Shown here in pieces: positions 33,990-43,005 of a DNA stretch of 47,842 bases. Source of the DNA: Plectonema cf. radiosum LEGE 06105 (GTDB taxonomy: Bacteria > Cyanobacteriota > Cyanobacteriia > Cyanobacteriales > Nostocaceae); contig NZ_JADEWL010000046.1 in NCBI RefSeq assembly GCF_015207665.1, positions 1-47,842 of the forward strand. Direction: 5' to 3'. The first letter of the stretch is position 1, and every line of letters begins with the position of its first letter. The translations under genes were made by a program, and so were the position numbers. Under the pieces are notes generated by a model that was not told where the DNA came from, did no database searches, and saw nothing but the letters and a program-made list of their open reading frames with translations.

Positions 33990-34655
33990 CTAACTTCCTT
34001 CTATCCATGTTGCAGCTTGCTCCCAACCCAATCCTTGACGTATAATTACTGGCTGTTCTTCAGTCATATCTACAATAGTAGAGACTTGACAACCAGGTTC
34101 TTCGCCGGTATCTATAATTACATCTACTAAACCTTCCATCCGGTCAAATAACTCTACCCGCGATAAGGATTCTTGTTCAATCCATGTGTCCTCATCGTCA
34201 CTATCTGAAGCTGGAATATGAGCGGAAGTAGAAATAATTGGGTTTCCTAGAGCCTCCAATAACGTCAAACAAACCGTATTATTAGGTACTCGAATTCCAG
34301 TTGTTTTGCGTTTGGGGTTTTGTACTAACTTCGGTACCAATTTGGTCGCTGGTAGTAAAAACGTGTAAGTTCCTGGTATCAAGTGTTTCATAATCCGATA
34401 AGCTGTATTACTGACAAAAGCATAAGTAGCCACATTAGAAAGAGAAGGACATAAAAATGTCAGTGGTTTATCATTGGCTAGCTGTTTTATTTGTCGTACT
34501 CGCTGCACCGCCGATTTAGCATTTAAATCGCAACCAATGGAGTAAACTGTATCGGTAGGGTAAAGCATAACTGCACCACTTTGTAGCGCTGCAATAATAT
34601 CTTCTATTCTACGAATTTGCGGATTATCAGGATGAAGAGTCAAAATTTTTGCCAT
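33990..34655 (-). CDS. TsaC/Sua5/YciO family (threonylcarbamoyl-AMP synthase-like)
   Basis: 221-residue YrdC-fold protein. The RNA/nucleotide-binding region is visible: GAVMLYPTDTVYSIGCDLNAKSA near residues 29-51, IKQLANDKPLTFLC, PGTYTFLLPATKLVPK, TTGIRVPNN and NPIISTSAHIP. TsaC/Sua5 makes threonylcarbamoyl-AMP for t6A tRNA modification. The YciO subgroup shares the fold but its role is less certain. The length and the sequence KRKTTGIRVPN fit the YciO side, while the key Lys and Ser/Thr residues of the ATP site look kept. I therefore give the family rather than a symbol. It is divergent from larC. Confidence 0.85.
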   Translation of the reverse strand: MAKILTLHPDNPQIRRIEDIIAALQSGAVMLYPTDTVYSIGCDLNAKSAVQRVRQIKQLANDKPLTFLCPSLSNVATYAFVSNTAYRIMKHLIPGTYTFLLPATKLVPKLVQNPKRKTTGIRVPNNTVCLTLLEALGNPIISTSAHIPASDSDDEDTWIEQESLSRVELFDRMEGLVDVIIDTGEEPGCQVSTIVDMTEEQPVIIRQGLGWEQAATWIEGS

Positions 34656-34721
34656 GAATTAAAAATTTGATTATGTAATAAATTAATTCAAATAATTCAA
34701 AAATTAAAAGCAAAATCAACT

Positions 34722-34784
34722 TTTAATTTTAATTTTAATTTTAATTTGATAACTGTTAACTGTTAACTGTTCACTGTTCACTGT
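34722..34784. repeat. Heptamer/hexamer tandem repeats upstream of larC
   Basis: Four TTTTAAT/AATTTTA units (about 34722-34747) are followed by five AACTGTT/CACTGTT heptamers (about 34750-34783), ending 5 bases before the larC ATG. The larC ribosome site and possibly part of the promoter lie within this repeat. Confidence 0.85.
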
Positions 34785-34788
34785 AATC

Positions 34789-36114
34789 ATGAGTAAAATT
34801 GTTTATTTTCAATGTCCAACTGGGATTTCTGGTGATATGTGTTTGGGGGCTTTAGTAAGTTTGGGAGTAAGTATTGAATATTTAATTGAAAACCTCAACA
34901 AGTTAGGAATTGCACAAGAATATAAATTATGGACTCAACCAGTTCACCGCAATTTGCAGCAAGCAACTAAAGTTCATGTAGATTTACTTGATAATCATCA
35001 CCATCACCACGGACGACATTTACCAGAAATTGAGCAAATGATCGAATCGGCTGGTTTACCACAAAAAGCTGAAGTTTGGAGTTTGGCAATATTTCGACAG
35101 CTAGCAGTCGCAGAAGGAGAAGTACATGGTATTGCTCCAGAAAAGGTACATTTCCATGAAGTAGGTGCTGTGGATGCGATTGTGGACATTGTTGGTACTT
35201 GCTTGGGCTTAGATTGGTTGGATATTGACAGCAATGACCAAGGATTACCTTTACTATACTGCTCTAAACTACCGACTGGGGGAGGAACTGTCCGCGCTGC
35301 ACATGGAATGATGACTGTACCAGTACCTGCGGTATTGAAATTATGGGAAATACGAAACTGTCCCGTTTATAGCAACGGTATCGAACGGGAATTAGTCACA
35401 CCAACAGGTGCGGCTATTGTAACAGCTTTAGCAACAGAATTTGGTTCGCCACCAGATATGACTTTGAAAAAAGTTGGTTTGGGTGCGGGTAATTTAGATT
35501 TACCAATACCAAATATTTTACGTGTTTGGTTGGGTGAAACTATACAAAAACCAGTTAATCACCATCGAGCTAGCGTCGCTGAACGTGATCATGTAAATCA
35601 TCAATTTGAGAATCATCCTCAAGATAATTATCAAAATAATTCGAGTCCTTATTTAGAAAATATTTCAGTTCTAGAAACCCAAATAGACGATATTAGTCCT
35701 CAAGCAATTGGTTATATATTTGAAGCATTATTTGCAGTTGGGGCGCTGGATGTTTTTACCCAAGCTGTAGGAATGAAAAAATCTCGTCCGGGAATTTTAT
35801 TAACGGTTATTTGTCAACCAGAAAGTTTAGTGAAATGTGAAACAGTTTTATTTCGTGAAACTACCACATTAGGAATTCGTCGCTTGACTCAACAACGTGC
35901 AGTATTACAAAGAGAAATCCAAGAATTAGAAACAGCATATGGCAAAGTTAAAGTTAAGGTAGCTTGGAGGGGGACGATAAAAAATAAAACTATAACAAAT
36001 GTACATCCTGAATATGCAGACTGTGCGGAATTAGCTCAAAAATATGGTATTTCCTGGCAAGAAATTCACAGGTTAGCATTACAATCTTGGTATGCAAAAA
36101 ATCAACAAAAGTAA
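34789..36114 (+). CDS. larC: Nickel pincer cofactor (NPN) biosynthesis protein LarC
   Basis: 441-residue protein. LarC inserts nickel, as the cyclometallase, into the pyridinium-type cofactor of lactate racemase and other LarA-like enzymes. The N-terminal signature is PTGISGDMCLGALVSLG, followed by a histidine run (DNHHHHHGRH, about residues 70-77) likely to hold nickel. The middle has HFHEVGAVDAIVDIVG and LYCSKLPTGGGTVRAAHG, and the C-terminal half is ETQIDDISPQAIGYIFE. In some lactobacilli larC is read by frameshift; here both parts are in one unbroken frame. No larA, larB or larE is in the window, so partners must be elsewhere or the gene acts on a different nickel enzyme. Confidence 0.93.
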   Translation: MSKIVYFQCPTGISGDMCLGALVSLGVSIEYLIENLNKLGIAQEYKLWTQPVHRNLQQATKVHVDLLDNHHHHHGRHLPEIEQMIESAGLPQKAEVWSLAIFRQLAVAEGEVHGIAPEKVHFHEVGAVDAIVDIVGTCLGLDWLDIDSNDQGLPLLYCSKLPTGGGTVRAAHGMMTVPVPAVLKLWEIRNCPVYSNGIERELVTPTGAAIVTALATEFGSPPDMTLKKVGLGAGNLDLPIPNILRVWLGETIQKPVNHHRASVAERDHVNHQFENHPQDNYQNNSSPYLENISVLETQIDDISPQAIGYIFEALFAVGALDVFTQAVGMKKSRPGILLTVICQPESLVKCETVLFRETTTLGIRRLTQQRAVLQREIQELETAYGKVKVKVAWRGTIKNKTITNVHPEYADCAELAQKYGISWQEIHRLALQSWYAKNQQK

Positions 36115-36224
36115 GTATTTTAAAAACCCGACTTCTAAGGATTATTTCAGCAACAACAAAAATCGGGTAGGTTTTCAATATCCTACCCAATCAAAAGCTA
36201 ATTAAACAGTTGTATTAACTGATA

Positions 36225-36812
36225 TTAATTAACTGCATCTCTGATGGTTCTTTGTACTGCATTCCCAGCATCTTCAGCAGCCCGTTCAGTACCTAATCTC
36301 GCATCTGTAGCAGCCCGTTGAGCATTTATTTTTGCATCTTTGGCTGCTTCTTCTGCATTATTAGTAACTTTACCAAAAGCATTAGAAGTATTTTCTTTGA
36401 TGTTTTGAATTCCTCTCTTAGTTCCTTCAGCAAAATCTTCGGCACTATCTTGTGCTTTATCTACTGCATATCCGGTACTTTCTTTAACATTTTTGCCGAA
36501 ATCTTCGAGGTTTTCTCCTTTCTTATCCAAAGTGCGACGAGTATTACCTGATAAGCTACCAGTTTGGTCGATAACGTTAACTTCAGCATTATCTCTCAAA
36601 CCCTTAGCTTTCAATTTTGCAGCAGCTTCCACATCTTTACTTCTTGGGTCTACATCGCTATACTGATTCATTCCTCCTCGATAGGTAGAATCAGGAGATT
36701 TCGCATCTACAGAACTACAAGCTTGGGTAATAAATAGCAAGGTTCCTAATACAAAAGCAGTAAAAATCTGCTTAATTTGAATTTTTCTGATTGCAGCAAA
36801 TACTTTATTCAT
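36225..36812 (-). CDS. Exported LEA-like lipoprotein
   Basis: 195 residues. The N-terminus (VFAAIRKIQIKQIF then TAFVLGTLLFITQAC) ends in a plausible lipobox (FITQAC, Cys near residue 32), so it is probably a lipoprotein. The mature part is charged, Ala/Lys/Glu/Asn-rich and repetitive (DKAQDSAEDFAEGTKRGIQN and ERAAEDAGNAVQRTIRD). It is predicted as long amphipathic helices like late-embryogenesis-abundant proteins. Such proteins often protect against drying or salt stress, but that role is inferred. It resembles the next gene in its N-terminus, and the two are probably paralogues. Confidence 0.7.
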   Translation of the reverse strand: MNKVFAAIRKIQIKQIFTAFVLGTLLFITQACSSVDAKSPDSTYRGGMNQYSDVDPRSKDVEAAAKLKAKGLRDNAEVNVIDQTGSLSGNTRRTLDKKGENLEDFGKNVKESTGYAVDKAQDSAEDFAEGTKRGIQNIKENTSNAFGKVTNNAEEAAKDAKINAQRAATDARLGTERAAEDAGNAVQRTIRDAVN

Positions 36813-36927
36813 TGTTTACTCCTTTTTCTTTTTTTACTTTAATGTTTGAGCAATTGATTACTTGATAAAATAACAAACAACCAAATTTCAAATATTAATT
36901 GATTCTTTAGTTGTTGAAAAGTTAGTT

Positions 36928-37401
36928 TTATTTACCTAAAGCCGGATTTCTCTGTATTTCCGGTCTAGCGTTTGCTTCTTGAGCCTTATCCTTAAGAAAA
37001 CTGGAAGCTTCTTCTACAGATTGTTTCACAGCATCAATCCGTTCTTCTACACGATTCCCCAAGTCTGGACTACGTTGAATCAATCCACCAGGTTCAGGAT
37101 CATTGATATTTTCTAAGTTCTTAATTGGCAATTCTTTCTCTTTAGCTATTCTACCTTGAGGTGTCTCAGCACCAGGATAGAGCAATCCATCAGATTTATT
37201 TGCAGCAATCAATAATTGCGAGTCAATATCTAGTTGAGCTAATTTATCTGCTTGCAATGCCGCATTATTTGAATTTACTTCTAAAGCATATTGACCATTA
37301 CTAGAAACTATGCTGGTCATACACAATAATATTCCAGCAATGAATATTGTCACAATTTGACGTAGTTGTAATTTCTGGAAAAATCCGGTTAAACGATTCA
37401 C
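36928..37401 (-). CDS. Small exported protein, paralogue of the downstream lipoprotein
   Basis: 157 residues. The N-terminus MNRLTGFFQKLQLRQIVTIF then IAGILLCMTSIVSS is the same pattern as in the 36225-36812 protein (MNKVFAAIRKIQIKQIFTAF then VLGTLLFITQAC), but the lipobox Cys is replaced, so it is either a signal-peptide or an anchored protein. The mature region is hydrophilic (LAQLDIDSQLLIAANKSDGLLYPGAE) and ends in a helical DAVKQSVEEASSFLKDKAQEANARPE. The function is unknown. Both genes are on the minus strand 115 bases apart and may be co-transcribed. Confidence 0.65.
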   Translation of the reverse strand: MNRLTGFFQKLQLRQIVTIFIAGILLCMTSIVSSNGQYALEVNSNNAALQADKLAQLDIDSQLLIAANKSDGLLYPGAETPQGRIAKEKELPIKNLENINDPEPGGLIQRSPDLGNRVEERIDAVKQSVEEASSFLKDKAQEANARPEIQRNPALGK

Positions 37402-38052
37402 CTAGGTTCTCCTCCCATTAATCTCATTAAATTTATATCCATGCTTAATTGGGTCATCAATTGTCAAGATTACATCAAAAAAAGCAGATGTTTCCTCTAG
37501 CGAAAGTCTTATTCTTTTGATTAGTTTTACAATACCTTTCTCTGACTTTGGAAGGATATAAGTCTAAATAATCACTAAATAATCAAATTCTTACTGAATT
37601 ATGCCAATCACACATCAATAATTATCAAAATATATAAAAATTTAGTTATAAATTTATATGATTATAAATCCATCTCAGAGGATGTTTTGAAGCTATCCGA
37701 CGGTTTAAACCGCTACTAAATAACTAAAGTACACCTGGGTGGACTAGTTAATTAATAACCTGCTTAGCCGCGACTTCTAGTCGCCAGTAAAGTATTAAAT
37801 TAGATTTTTAAAACATCCTCTAAAGAATTATTTAATAAAATCTTAATTCAAATATGAACTTTAATCATTTATAAATTAACTTACTTAAGATAAATTATGA
37901 ATAAATACAAATAAATCAAGTATATGCAAATTAATATTTATCATCAAAAAATCACTAATTAATTTCTCTACTAAAAAACTAAATAGTCAAATAAACTAGG
38001 AATTTTTGCTAATTTAACATATTATTTTTGATGTTAGTCTATCGAAAAAAAA
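37402..38052. other. AT-rich gap with one miniature element
   Basis: About 650 bases with no gene. It includes the miniature element at 37677-37821. The 230 bases before the flippase-like gene are very AT-rich and hold its presumed promoter, and no clear hexamers can be defended. Confidence 0.5.
37677..37821. mobile_element. Miniature element with AGAGGATGTTTTGAA terminal repeats
   Basis: The left end AGAGGATGTTTTGAA at 37677-37691 and the inverted right end TTTAAAACATCCTCT (about 37807-37821) are near-perfect. The 145-base interior has GGTTTAAACC, CCACC-type GTACACCTGGGTGGAC and GCGACTTCTAGTCGC stems, the same module kinds as in 4634-4911. No ORF is present. Confidence 0.8.
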
Positions 38053-38985
38053 ATGAACAGCAAAATTAAAGAAATGATTAAGCAAGTTTTACGCTGGCTA
38101 CTTTTAGGTGGAACGTTATTTTTTTTAGCAAATGCTTTGAAAAATAATTGGCAAGAAATTGCAGCTATTCGTATTGATGGAGTTGGATGGTCAATTTTAG
38201 CAATTGCGACTGGAATAACTTTGTTAGCACACGCTTGGGCTGGGTGGGTATGGACTTGGATTCTTCAAGAGTTGCATCAATCAATAAGTTCAATACAACT
38301 TATTCAAGCTTACCTCAAAACAAATATTGCTAAATATTTACCAGGCAATGTAGGACATTACATCGCAAGAATTATGGCTGCAAAAAATCTCAGGGTTAGT
38401 ACTAGTGCTGCTACAATCAGCGTACTGCTCGAACCCTTATTAATGTTAGCGGCAGCTTTAATACTTGTAATTTTATGCAGCAAATTTACCTTGGCATCCG
38501 GTTCTATTATTTTATTAATAGGGCAAATATTCGGTTTAGTTGTTGTACTATCTATACTTCACCCTTTATTTCTTAATCCATTAATTCGTTTTGCACACCG
38601 TCGCAAAAACAAATCTAGTTCAGATAATTTAAATGGTGTTTCTTTAAGTCTAAATCGTTATCCGCTACTACCTTTATTAGGAGAATTGGGATTTCTATTA
38701 CTGCGTAGCGCGGGTTTTATTTTTACTTTATATGCAATAGCCCCAATTAATCCAAGTCAAATTCCTTTAATCATCGGAGCATTCAGTTTTGCTTGGTTAT
38801 TAGGATTAGTCGTTCCCGGCGCTCCAGCTGGTTTAGGAATATTTGAAACAACTGCGATAGCACTTTTACAGCACTTTTTTCCCACCGCGTTGATAATTGC
38901 TGCTAGTGGCTTATATCGTTTAATTAGCATTTTAGCCGAAACTATTGCTGCTAGTTTTGCTTGGTTGGATGAACGTCTTATTTAA
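38053..38985 (+). CDS. Multi-spanning membrane protein, LPG synthase/flippase-like (UPF0104)
   Basis: 310 residues with about seven to eight hydrophobic segments. The layout matches the lysylphosphatidylglycerol synthetase transmembrane (UPF0104/AglD-like) family, including YLKTNIAKYLPGNVGHYIAR near residues 85-105 and the conserved LGLVVPGAPAGLGIFETTAIALL near 255-277. It lacks any soluble aminoacyl-transferase domain, so it is a membrane module only, probably handling lipid-linked or polyisoprenoid-type substrates. The stop codon overlaps that of the convergent gene by 3 bases (TTAA). The exact substrate is unknown. Confidence 0.82.
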   Translation: MNSKIKEMIKQVLRWLLLGGTLFFLANALKNNWQEIAAIRIDGVGWSILAIATGITLLAHAWAGWVWTWILQELHQSISSIQLIQAYLKTNIAKYLPGNVGHYIARIMAAKNLRVSTSAATISVLLEPLLMLAAALILVILCSKFTLASGSIILLIGQIFGLVVVLSILHPLFLNPLIRFAHRRKNKSSSDNLNGVSLSLNRYPLLPLLGELGFLLLRSAGFIFTLYAIAPINPSQIPLIIGAFSFAWLLGLVVPGAPAGLGIFETTAIALLQHFFPTALIIAASGLYRLISILAETIAASFAWLDERLI

Positions 38986-40310
38986 TAATTTTCTTTTCTA
39001 AGTAGCTTTAATTGAGAAAATATTCGATAAGTATCTAAATTTGTTGGCAATTCATCACCAGCAGAATCTTCTTGCATTTTAATTAAATTGTATTCCACAT
39101 TATCTGCATAAATTGCAAAAGTTATCGTAAATATTTCTATGAAATTAATTACCCACTTACATTCTTCTTCAGGATAAATATCATAATAACAAATCAAATT
39201 CGCAATCCGCATTTCTAAATGACGACGGGAATTTTTGCTAATTAAAACTATTTTTAGCAGTACAATTACTAAGTTGAGTGGATTTCCTTGAGAAAGCAGT
39301 AAAGTAAATAACTGGGAGGGTTCTTTCCCATTCTCTGAAATTAAATAATCAATAATTTTATTACAAATTCTCAGCAATAAATTCTGATTAATAGTTTCTT
39401 GGTTATATTCTGTTTTCCACACTAACAATTTTTCCGATAACTGCTGTTGCAAAGTTTCAATAAAATCTTGTTGACTGAGGGAATATAGCAAATATTTAAG
39501 CAAGCTTTCTTTAAAATCTTTTAAATTTTGATTCCTAGTCTGTTTAATAAAGATATTCGCAATATTTTCATAACTAAATGCACCCTTTCTGACAACAAGT
39601 ACTTTAATCAAACGTAAAACTTCATCTCCCAAAATACTTGGATTTTGGTAACGATTAACATTTGAAGCAGCAGATTGAGAACGAGCAATATACATTGCTA
39701 ATTCAAATTTAAATTTATCTTTTAATTGTTTAGAAAGACGTTTTGCTGCTTGTTGTTGTTCTTTGGGGTTGTTTTTATCCGTTGACTGAGCTATTAATAA
39801 ATAAGAACTATAGCGATTTGTCCAATGCAGTTTGCTTTGGTCTTCGTGTTTAATCGCAAATAATTTTAGTTCTTGACAATCCTTACTATTAACAAAGTTG
39901 ATTAACCAAGCTCTAAAAATATTAATTTTTCTCGAACTAGTTAAATTTGTTTTGGGTGTATACTTCGTAAATAAATCAATTAACTGTTGAATATATTTAT
40001 ATTGACGACGATTTTCCCAATTATTAATCAGTATATAACAAGTCCGTTTCAGAGTATTACGAAATTCCGGTTCGTTACTACCGATAAAAATGTCGTAGAT
40101 TCCTAACTCGTAATCTGAGCTACCTGAATCTAAGCAATCTACAAATAAGTTCTTAAATTCTTGTAAAACATCTTCTGGTTCATGGTTTTGAACCATTTCT
40201 ACAAAAAAGCTATAAACTTTTTCTTGTGCAGCCTGCACATCCAATCCTCTATGATTCAAGTCAAGAAGATGCTTTTTACCCTGTATTATCGGTAAGCTAT
40301 CAACAATCAT
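38982..40310 (-). CDS. Large helical protein of unknown function
   Basis: 442 residues from the ATG at 40310 (MIVDSLPIIQGKKHLLDL); an in-frame TTG at 40331 has AGGAG close before it and might be used instead. The protein is almost entirely predicted alpha-helix with many aromatic and basic residues (NNWENRRQYKYIQQLIDLF, AAKRLSKQLKDKFKFELAMY). It has no signal peptide or membrane segment and no known motif; HEAT/ARM-like repeats are a possibility. Convergent with the flippase-like gene, its stop overlaps that gene's stop. I recognise the type as conserved in filamentous cyanobacteria but cannot name it. Confidence 0.7.
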   Translation of the reverse strand: MIVDSLPIIQGKKHLLDLNHRGLDVQAAQEKVYSFFVEMVQNHEPEDVLQEFKNLFVDCLDSGSSDYELGIYDIFIGSNEPEFRNTLKRTCYILINNWENRRQYKYIQQLIDLFTKYTPKTNLTSSRKINIFRAWLINFVNSKDCQELKLFAIKHEDQSKLHWTNRYSSYLLIAQSTDKNNPKEQQQAAKRLSKQLKDKFKFELAMYIARSQSAASNVNRYQNPSILGDEVLRLIKVLVVRKGAFSYENIANIFIKQTRNQNLKDFKESLLKYLLYSLSQQDFIETLQQQLSEKLLVWKTEYNQETINQNLLLRICNKIIDYLISENGKEPSQLFTLLLSQGNPLNLVIVLLKIVLISKNSRRHLEMRIANLICYYDIYPEEECKWVINFIEIFTITFAIYADNVEYNLIKMQEDSAGDELPTNLDTYRIFSQLKLLRKENY

Positions 40311-40331
40311 ATTATGGTTATATAGACCCAA

Positions 40332-40741
40332 AAGTCTCCTGCTTATATTCTTACTAGCTTATCCTTCACAAACAGGAGCTTCAATCTGATTATTTTAAAC
40401 TTATGTATTTTTTACATAAATTTGATAAACTTATGATTTTAGGATAAAAATATTGCACCCACTTGTGTAATTACCGCGCTTGAAAATTTAAAATTATACT
40501 GGGATTCGACCGTATCCTTAATTAGTTAATTCTTGTTTATTTATTAAAATCAGGAAAATAATTTTTTATAGCAATCCTATTTGTATGTATCGAAATCACG
40601 GTGTTTAGATCCCCAACTTCTCCAAAAAGTCGGGGATCTATATTCTCACACTCACCATCGCAAAATACAAATACAAATACAAATATAAAAACATCCCAAA
40701 TGCAATTACATCTGGGACAACAAAACCATAAATAACATTAA
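40332..40741. repeat. Gap with AGATCCCCAACTT palindrome and ACAAAT repeats
   Basis: A 12-of-13 palindrome AGATCCCCAACTT/AAGTCGGGGATCT is at 40607-40639. A few ACAAAT/ACAAATA hexamers are at about 40668-40690. No gene is visible. The 3' end of the tRNA-Leu gene follows at 40742. Confidence 0.75.
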
Positions 40742-41108
40742 TGGGGGTGGAGGGACTTGAACCCTCACGACATTTTACAGTCAACGGATTTTCATTCTTC
40801 CGCAGCTTTCGCTACTACCTTGATTGTTTTCTCAAACATTAGGTTTTAAGAATTGGACTCTCCCTTTACCCTCGACTTTACAAATAATTAAACAATTGCT
40901 TGCAATTACGTTAGGGTCGCTCCCGTCGAGTCTCTGCACCTTCCGAACTATTAAAGTTAATTCGGCTTGGCTCAGGATTGCCATATCTTACGTAATATTT
41001 AAACGTAAAATTTAGGTTTCCCTGAATTTGAGAGCATCCACTTGTAGAATTTCTTCAACAAGGCTCAACTTTTTAAGTCCGTAGCGTCTACCATTCCGCC
41101 ACACCCCC
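40742..41108 (-). tRNA. trnL-UAA: tRNA-Leu(UAA) with group I intron
   Basis: Minus-strand gene in two exons. Exon 1 (41108 to 41075, 34 nt) gives the acceptor strand GGGGGTG and the D arm up to ACGGACTT. Exon 2 (40792 to 40742, 51 nt) begins AAAATCCGT, completing the loop CTTAAAA with anticodon UAA. A long variable arm follows, then the T arm GAGGG-TTCAAGT-CCCTC and CACCCCC plus discriminator A. The intron of 282 bases sits after the first anticodon base position (U|AA), the site of the ancient cyanobacterial/plastid group I intron. The 7-bp acceptor stem is perfect. This is the classic cyanobacterial marker gene; its intron is a little longer than the 249 nt I recall for Anabaena. Confidence 0.96.
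40793..41074 (-). ncRNA. Group I self-splicing intron in tRNA-Leu
   Basis: On the minus strand the intron starts AAAAAGTTGAGCC and ends in GAAGAATG, where the last G is the conserved terminal guanosine. Core segments are readable: GGGAAACCTAAAT (P3/P4 region), GGCAATCCTGAGCC, then GTGCAGAGACTCGACGGGAG, which carries the P7 guanosine-binding strand. There is no homing endonuclease ORF; the 63-residue frame on the other strand is not a gene. 282 bases. Confidence 0.92.
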
Positions 41109-41608
41109 ATGTTTTTTTGGGGACTCGTCGATATCAGCTGTTAGCAGCAAATATCTCCTCATCTATTTGAGCATTAATTACGTATTTTGTCCAACATTTT
41201 TCCAAATTTTTTTTGACGCTTTTCTGATATTTGAGTCGTGATTCACATCACGAAGGCTTGAAATTCATCTAAAACGGTGATTGTGATACTCTAGGAGCAT
41301 ACAATCTGCTGGTCTCTCACCTGCCGTTTTGACTCCGCTGGGGAATATAATTCCCCATCTAACAGCAAAAGCCCATTCAAATGGACTAAAAAGCAACCCA
41401 TCATAATTAATGGGTTTGTAGTAACGATTTATCGCTCCAATCAAGGGCGCGCATCCCAACAACAAACCTTGAAAACTAATGGGACAGACTATTAATCTAA
41501 TACCTTACTTTCAGATCATGGGGAATATTGCGACCAGCGATACTTCCTTGAGTCCCAGCTTAAGTTTATGATAGAAAATATATTCAACCAGTTAATAATG
41601 GAAAATAT
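41109..41608. repeat. Gap with a repeat shared with 11255-11325
   Basis: No gene. The block 41336-41402 (GGGGAATATAATTCCCC, then GCAAAAGCCCATTCAAATGG, ACTAAAA and GCAACCC) matches the interior of the element at 11255-11325. AATTAATGGG follows, and ACTAATGGGACAGACTA (about 41477-41493) matches AATTAATGGGACAGATCA near 11197. The minus-strand 66-residue frame here is repeat sequence. Confidence 0.7.
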
Positions 41609-41860
41609 ATGCAATCAAGTCTACTCACTTATTTAAACAGCGAAACCATCATGGTACCTTTGATGTACCTACTTTTGGCAGGTTCCTACCTGTTGGTCAT
41701 TCCAGTCATGGTTTTAACCTACATGAAATTTCGCTGGTACTCAGTTAGTTCCTTTGAACGTGGCTTCATGTATTTTCTCGTGTTCTTGTTCTTTCCCGGT
41801 TTATTGCTTCTATCACCGTTTGTTAATTTTCGACCACGGCGGCGACAAATTGAAGTTTAA
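41609..41860 (+). CDS. ndhL: NAD(P)H-quinone oxidoreductase subunit L
   Basis: 83-residue membrane subunit of the NDH-1 complex in the thylakoid membrane (cyclic electron flow, respiration, CO2 uptake), specific to cyanobacteria and plastids. Two hydrophobic helices ([20 protein letters not shown] and [19 protein letters not shown]) flank the conserved [16 protein letters not shown], and the C-terminus is basic (RPRRRQIEV). Length and motifs match NdhL. It lies 27 bases upstream of a DUF3007 gene, the usual cyanobacterial pairing. The ATG at 41609 has no strong ribosome site. Confidence 0.95.
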   Translation: MQSSLLTYLNSETIMVPLMYLLLAGSYLLVIPVMVLTYMKFRWYSVSSFERGFMYFLVFLFFPGLLLLSPFVNFRPRRRQIEV

Positions 41861-41887
41861 TCATGTATTGGTAGGTCATATTTAAAA

Positions 41888-42193
41888 ATGCGACGCATTG
41901 ACGCTATTGGAATTGTATTTGGCGTTTTTGGTTTAGGTGGTTTAGCTTATGTAACTTTTAAGCTTCTGGGTTTTAATAGCTTTAGCGCTGGTATTTGGAG
42001 CCAAGTTTTATTAGTTGGAGGTTTAATTGGCTGGCTGCTCAGCTATGTTTTTCGTGCGGTGGGAAATAAAATGACCTATCATCAACAACGAGAAGAATAC
42101 GAAAAAGCCTTTTTGCAACATCAGCTAGACCAACTTTCTCCCGAACAAAGAGATCAACTTTTAGCTGAGGTGGAACATCAGGAAGATAAATAA
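41888..42193 (+). CDS. DUF3007 family protein
   Basis: 101-residue membrane protein with two hydrophobic segments (AIGIVFGVFGLGGLAYVTF and WSQVLLVGGLIGWLLSYVF) and a charged cytoplasmic C-terminal helix (YHQQREEYEKAFLQHQLDQL and EQRDQLLAEVEHQEDK). The DUF3007 family is adjacent to ndhL in many cyanobacteria. A plastid relative is thought to assist NDH assembly, but I treat the role as open. It is very probably in an operon with ndhL, 27 bases downstream. The frequently following trpA gene is absent here. Confidence 0.9.
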   Translation: MRRIDAIGIVFGVFGLGGLAYVTFKLLGFNSFSAGIWSQVLLVGGLIGWLLSYVFRAVGNKMTYHQQREEYEKAFLQHQLDQLSPEQRDQLLAEVEHQEDK

Positions 42194-43005
42194 GCTTGAA
42201 AATTATTTGCAATTACACCCAACCCCCCTGAAGCTAACGGGGATTTTACCCCGAACAAAAACTTAAATCCCAAATTAAGATAAATCTTTGGTCAAAAATA
42301 TCCACTGTGATATACAAGCTACTTTAGATATTACTCCCTTCCCGTTAAAAGATTACCGAAAAAAAACCGCAGAGACACAGCGAAAAGTGCGGTCTTGGGG
42401 TATCCCCAAGTAGAGCAACTTTTCAAGAGAGAGAATGCAAAGCAAAGAGATAAAGAGAAATAGGTAATTTTCTAGCGGGATAGGAGTAAGATGATAAAAT
42501 TCCGGTTTCTTTGGCAGTGAAGAATTAAGCAAACGTGCGAAATAACTATATAGACTGAGGCTTTTTTTTACATAATTGATATTTTATAAGTATTCTTACT
42601 TTGATTCACCGTAATTCTCCTAGGACAACTATTTTTGTGTTAAGTTAGCGATGTTTTTTAAAAGTCAGTGTTCAAAACCGGGTAATTTTACCGCTCAAAC
42701 AAGCTGGAAAATGATTCTAGTGGGTAATTTCGGCTAAAGATGCTTGATTACTAATATTTATTGATAACAAGAAAAACTTATATGAAAAAATGATCACAAC
42801 AATGTTTGATCTTGCTATCTGTACTAGACAATTTTACAGATATGATTTTGAATATATAAAGCTATTACCAGTAGTAAAAAAAGTACTTGGTACTAAGTTT
42901 TATGTTTTGGTTATTATATGGAATTGAATAAGGTATAAATGATGAGTGTGAGAGAGTATAGATTATCAATGATTTTAATTTTGTCGCGTTATGGGAGAAA
43001 GCGCT
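42194..43005. other. 812-base gap
   Basis: No gene. Contains CCGCAGAGACACAGCGAAAAG (about 42367-42387, of the type seen in cyanobacterial repeats) and the perfect palindrome CTTGGGG-TAT-CCCCAAG at 42404-42420. The last 200 bases are AT-rich and include the presumed promoter of the next gene. Confidence 0.5.

Noticed and set aside
40824-41015. 63-residue plus-strand frame
   Set aside because: Lies entirely within the group I intron of tRNA-Leu on the other strand; not a homing endonuclease.
41265-41465. 66-residue minus-strand ORF
   Set aside because: Made of the repeat shared with 11255-11325; no ribosome site.
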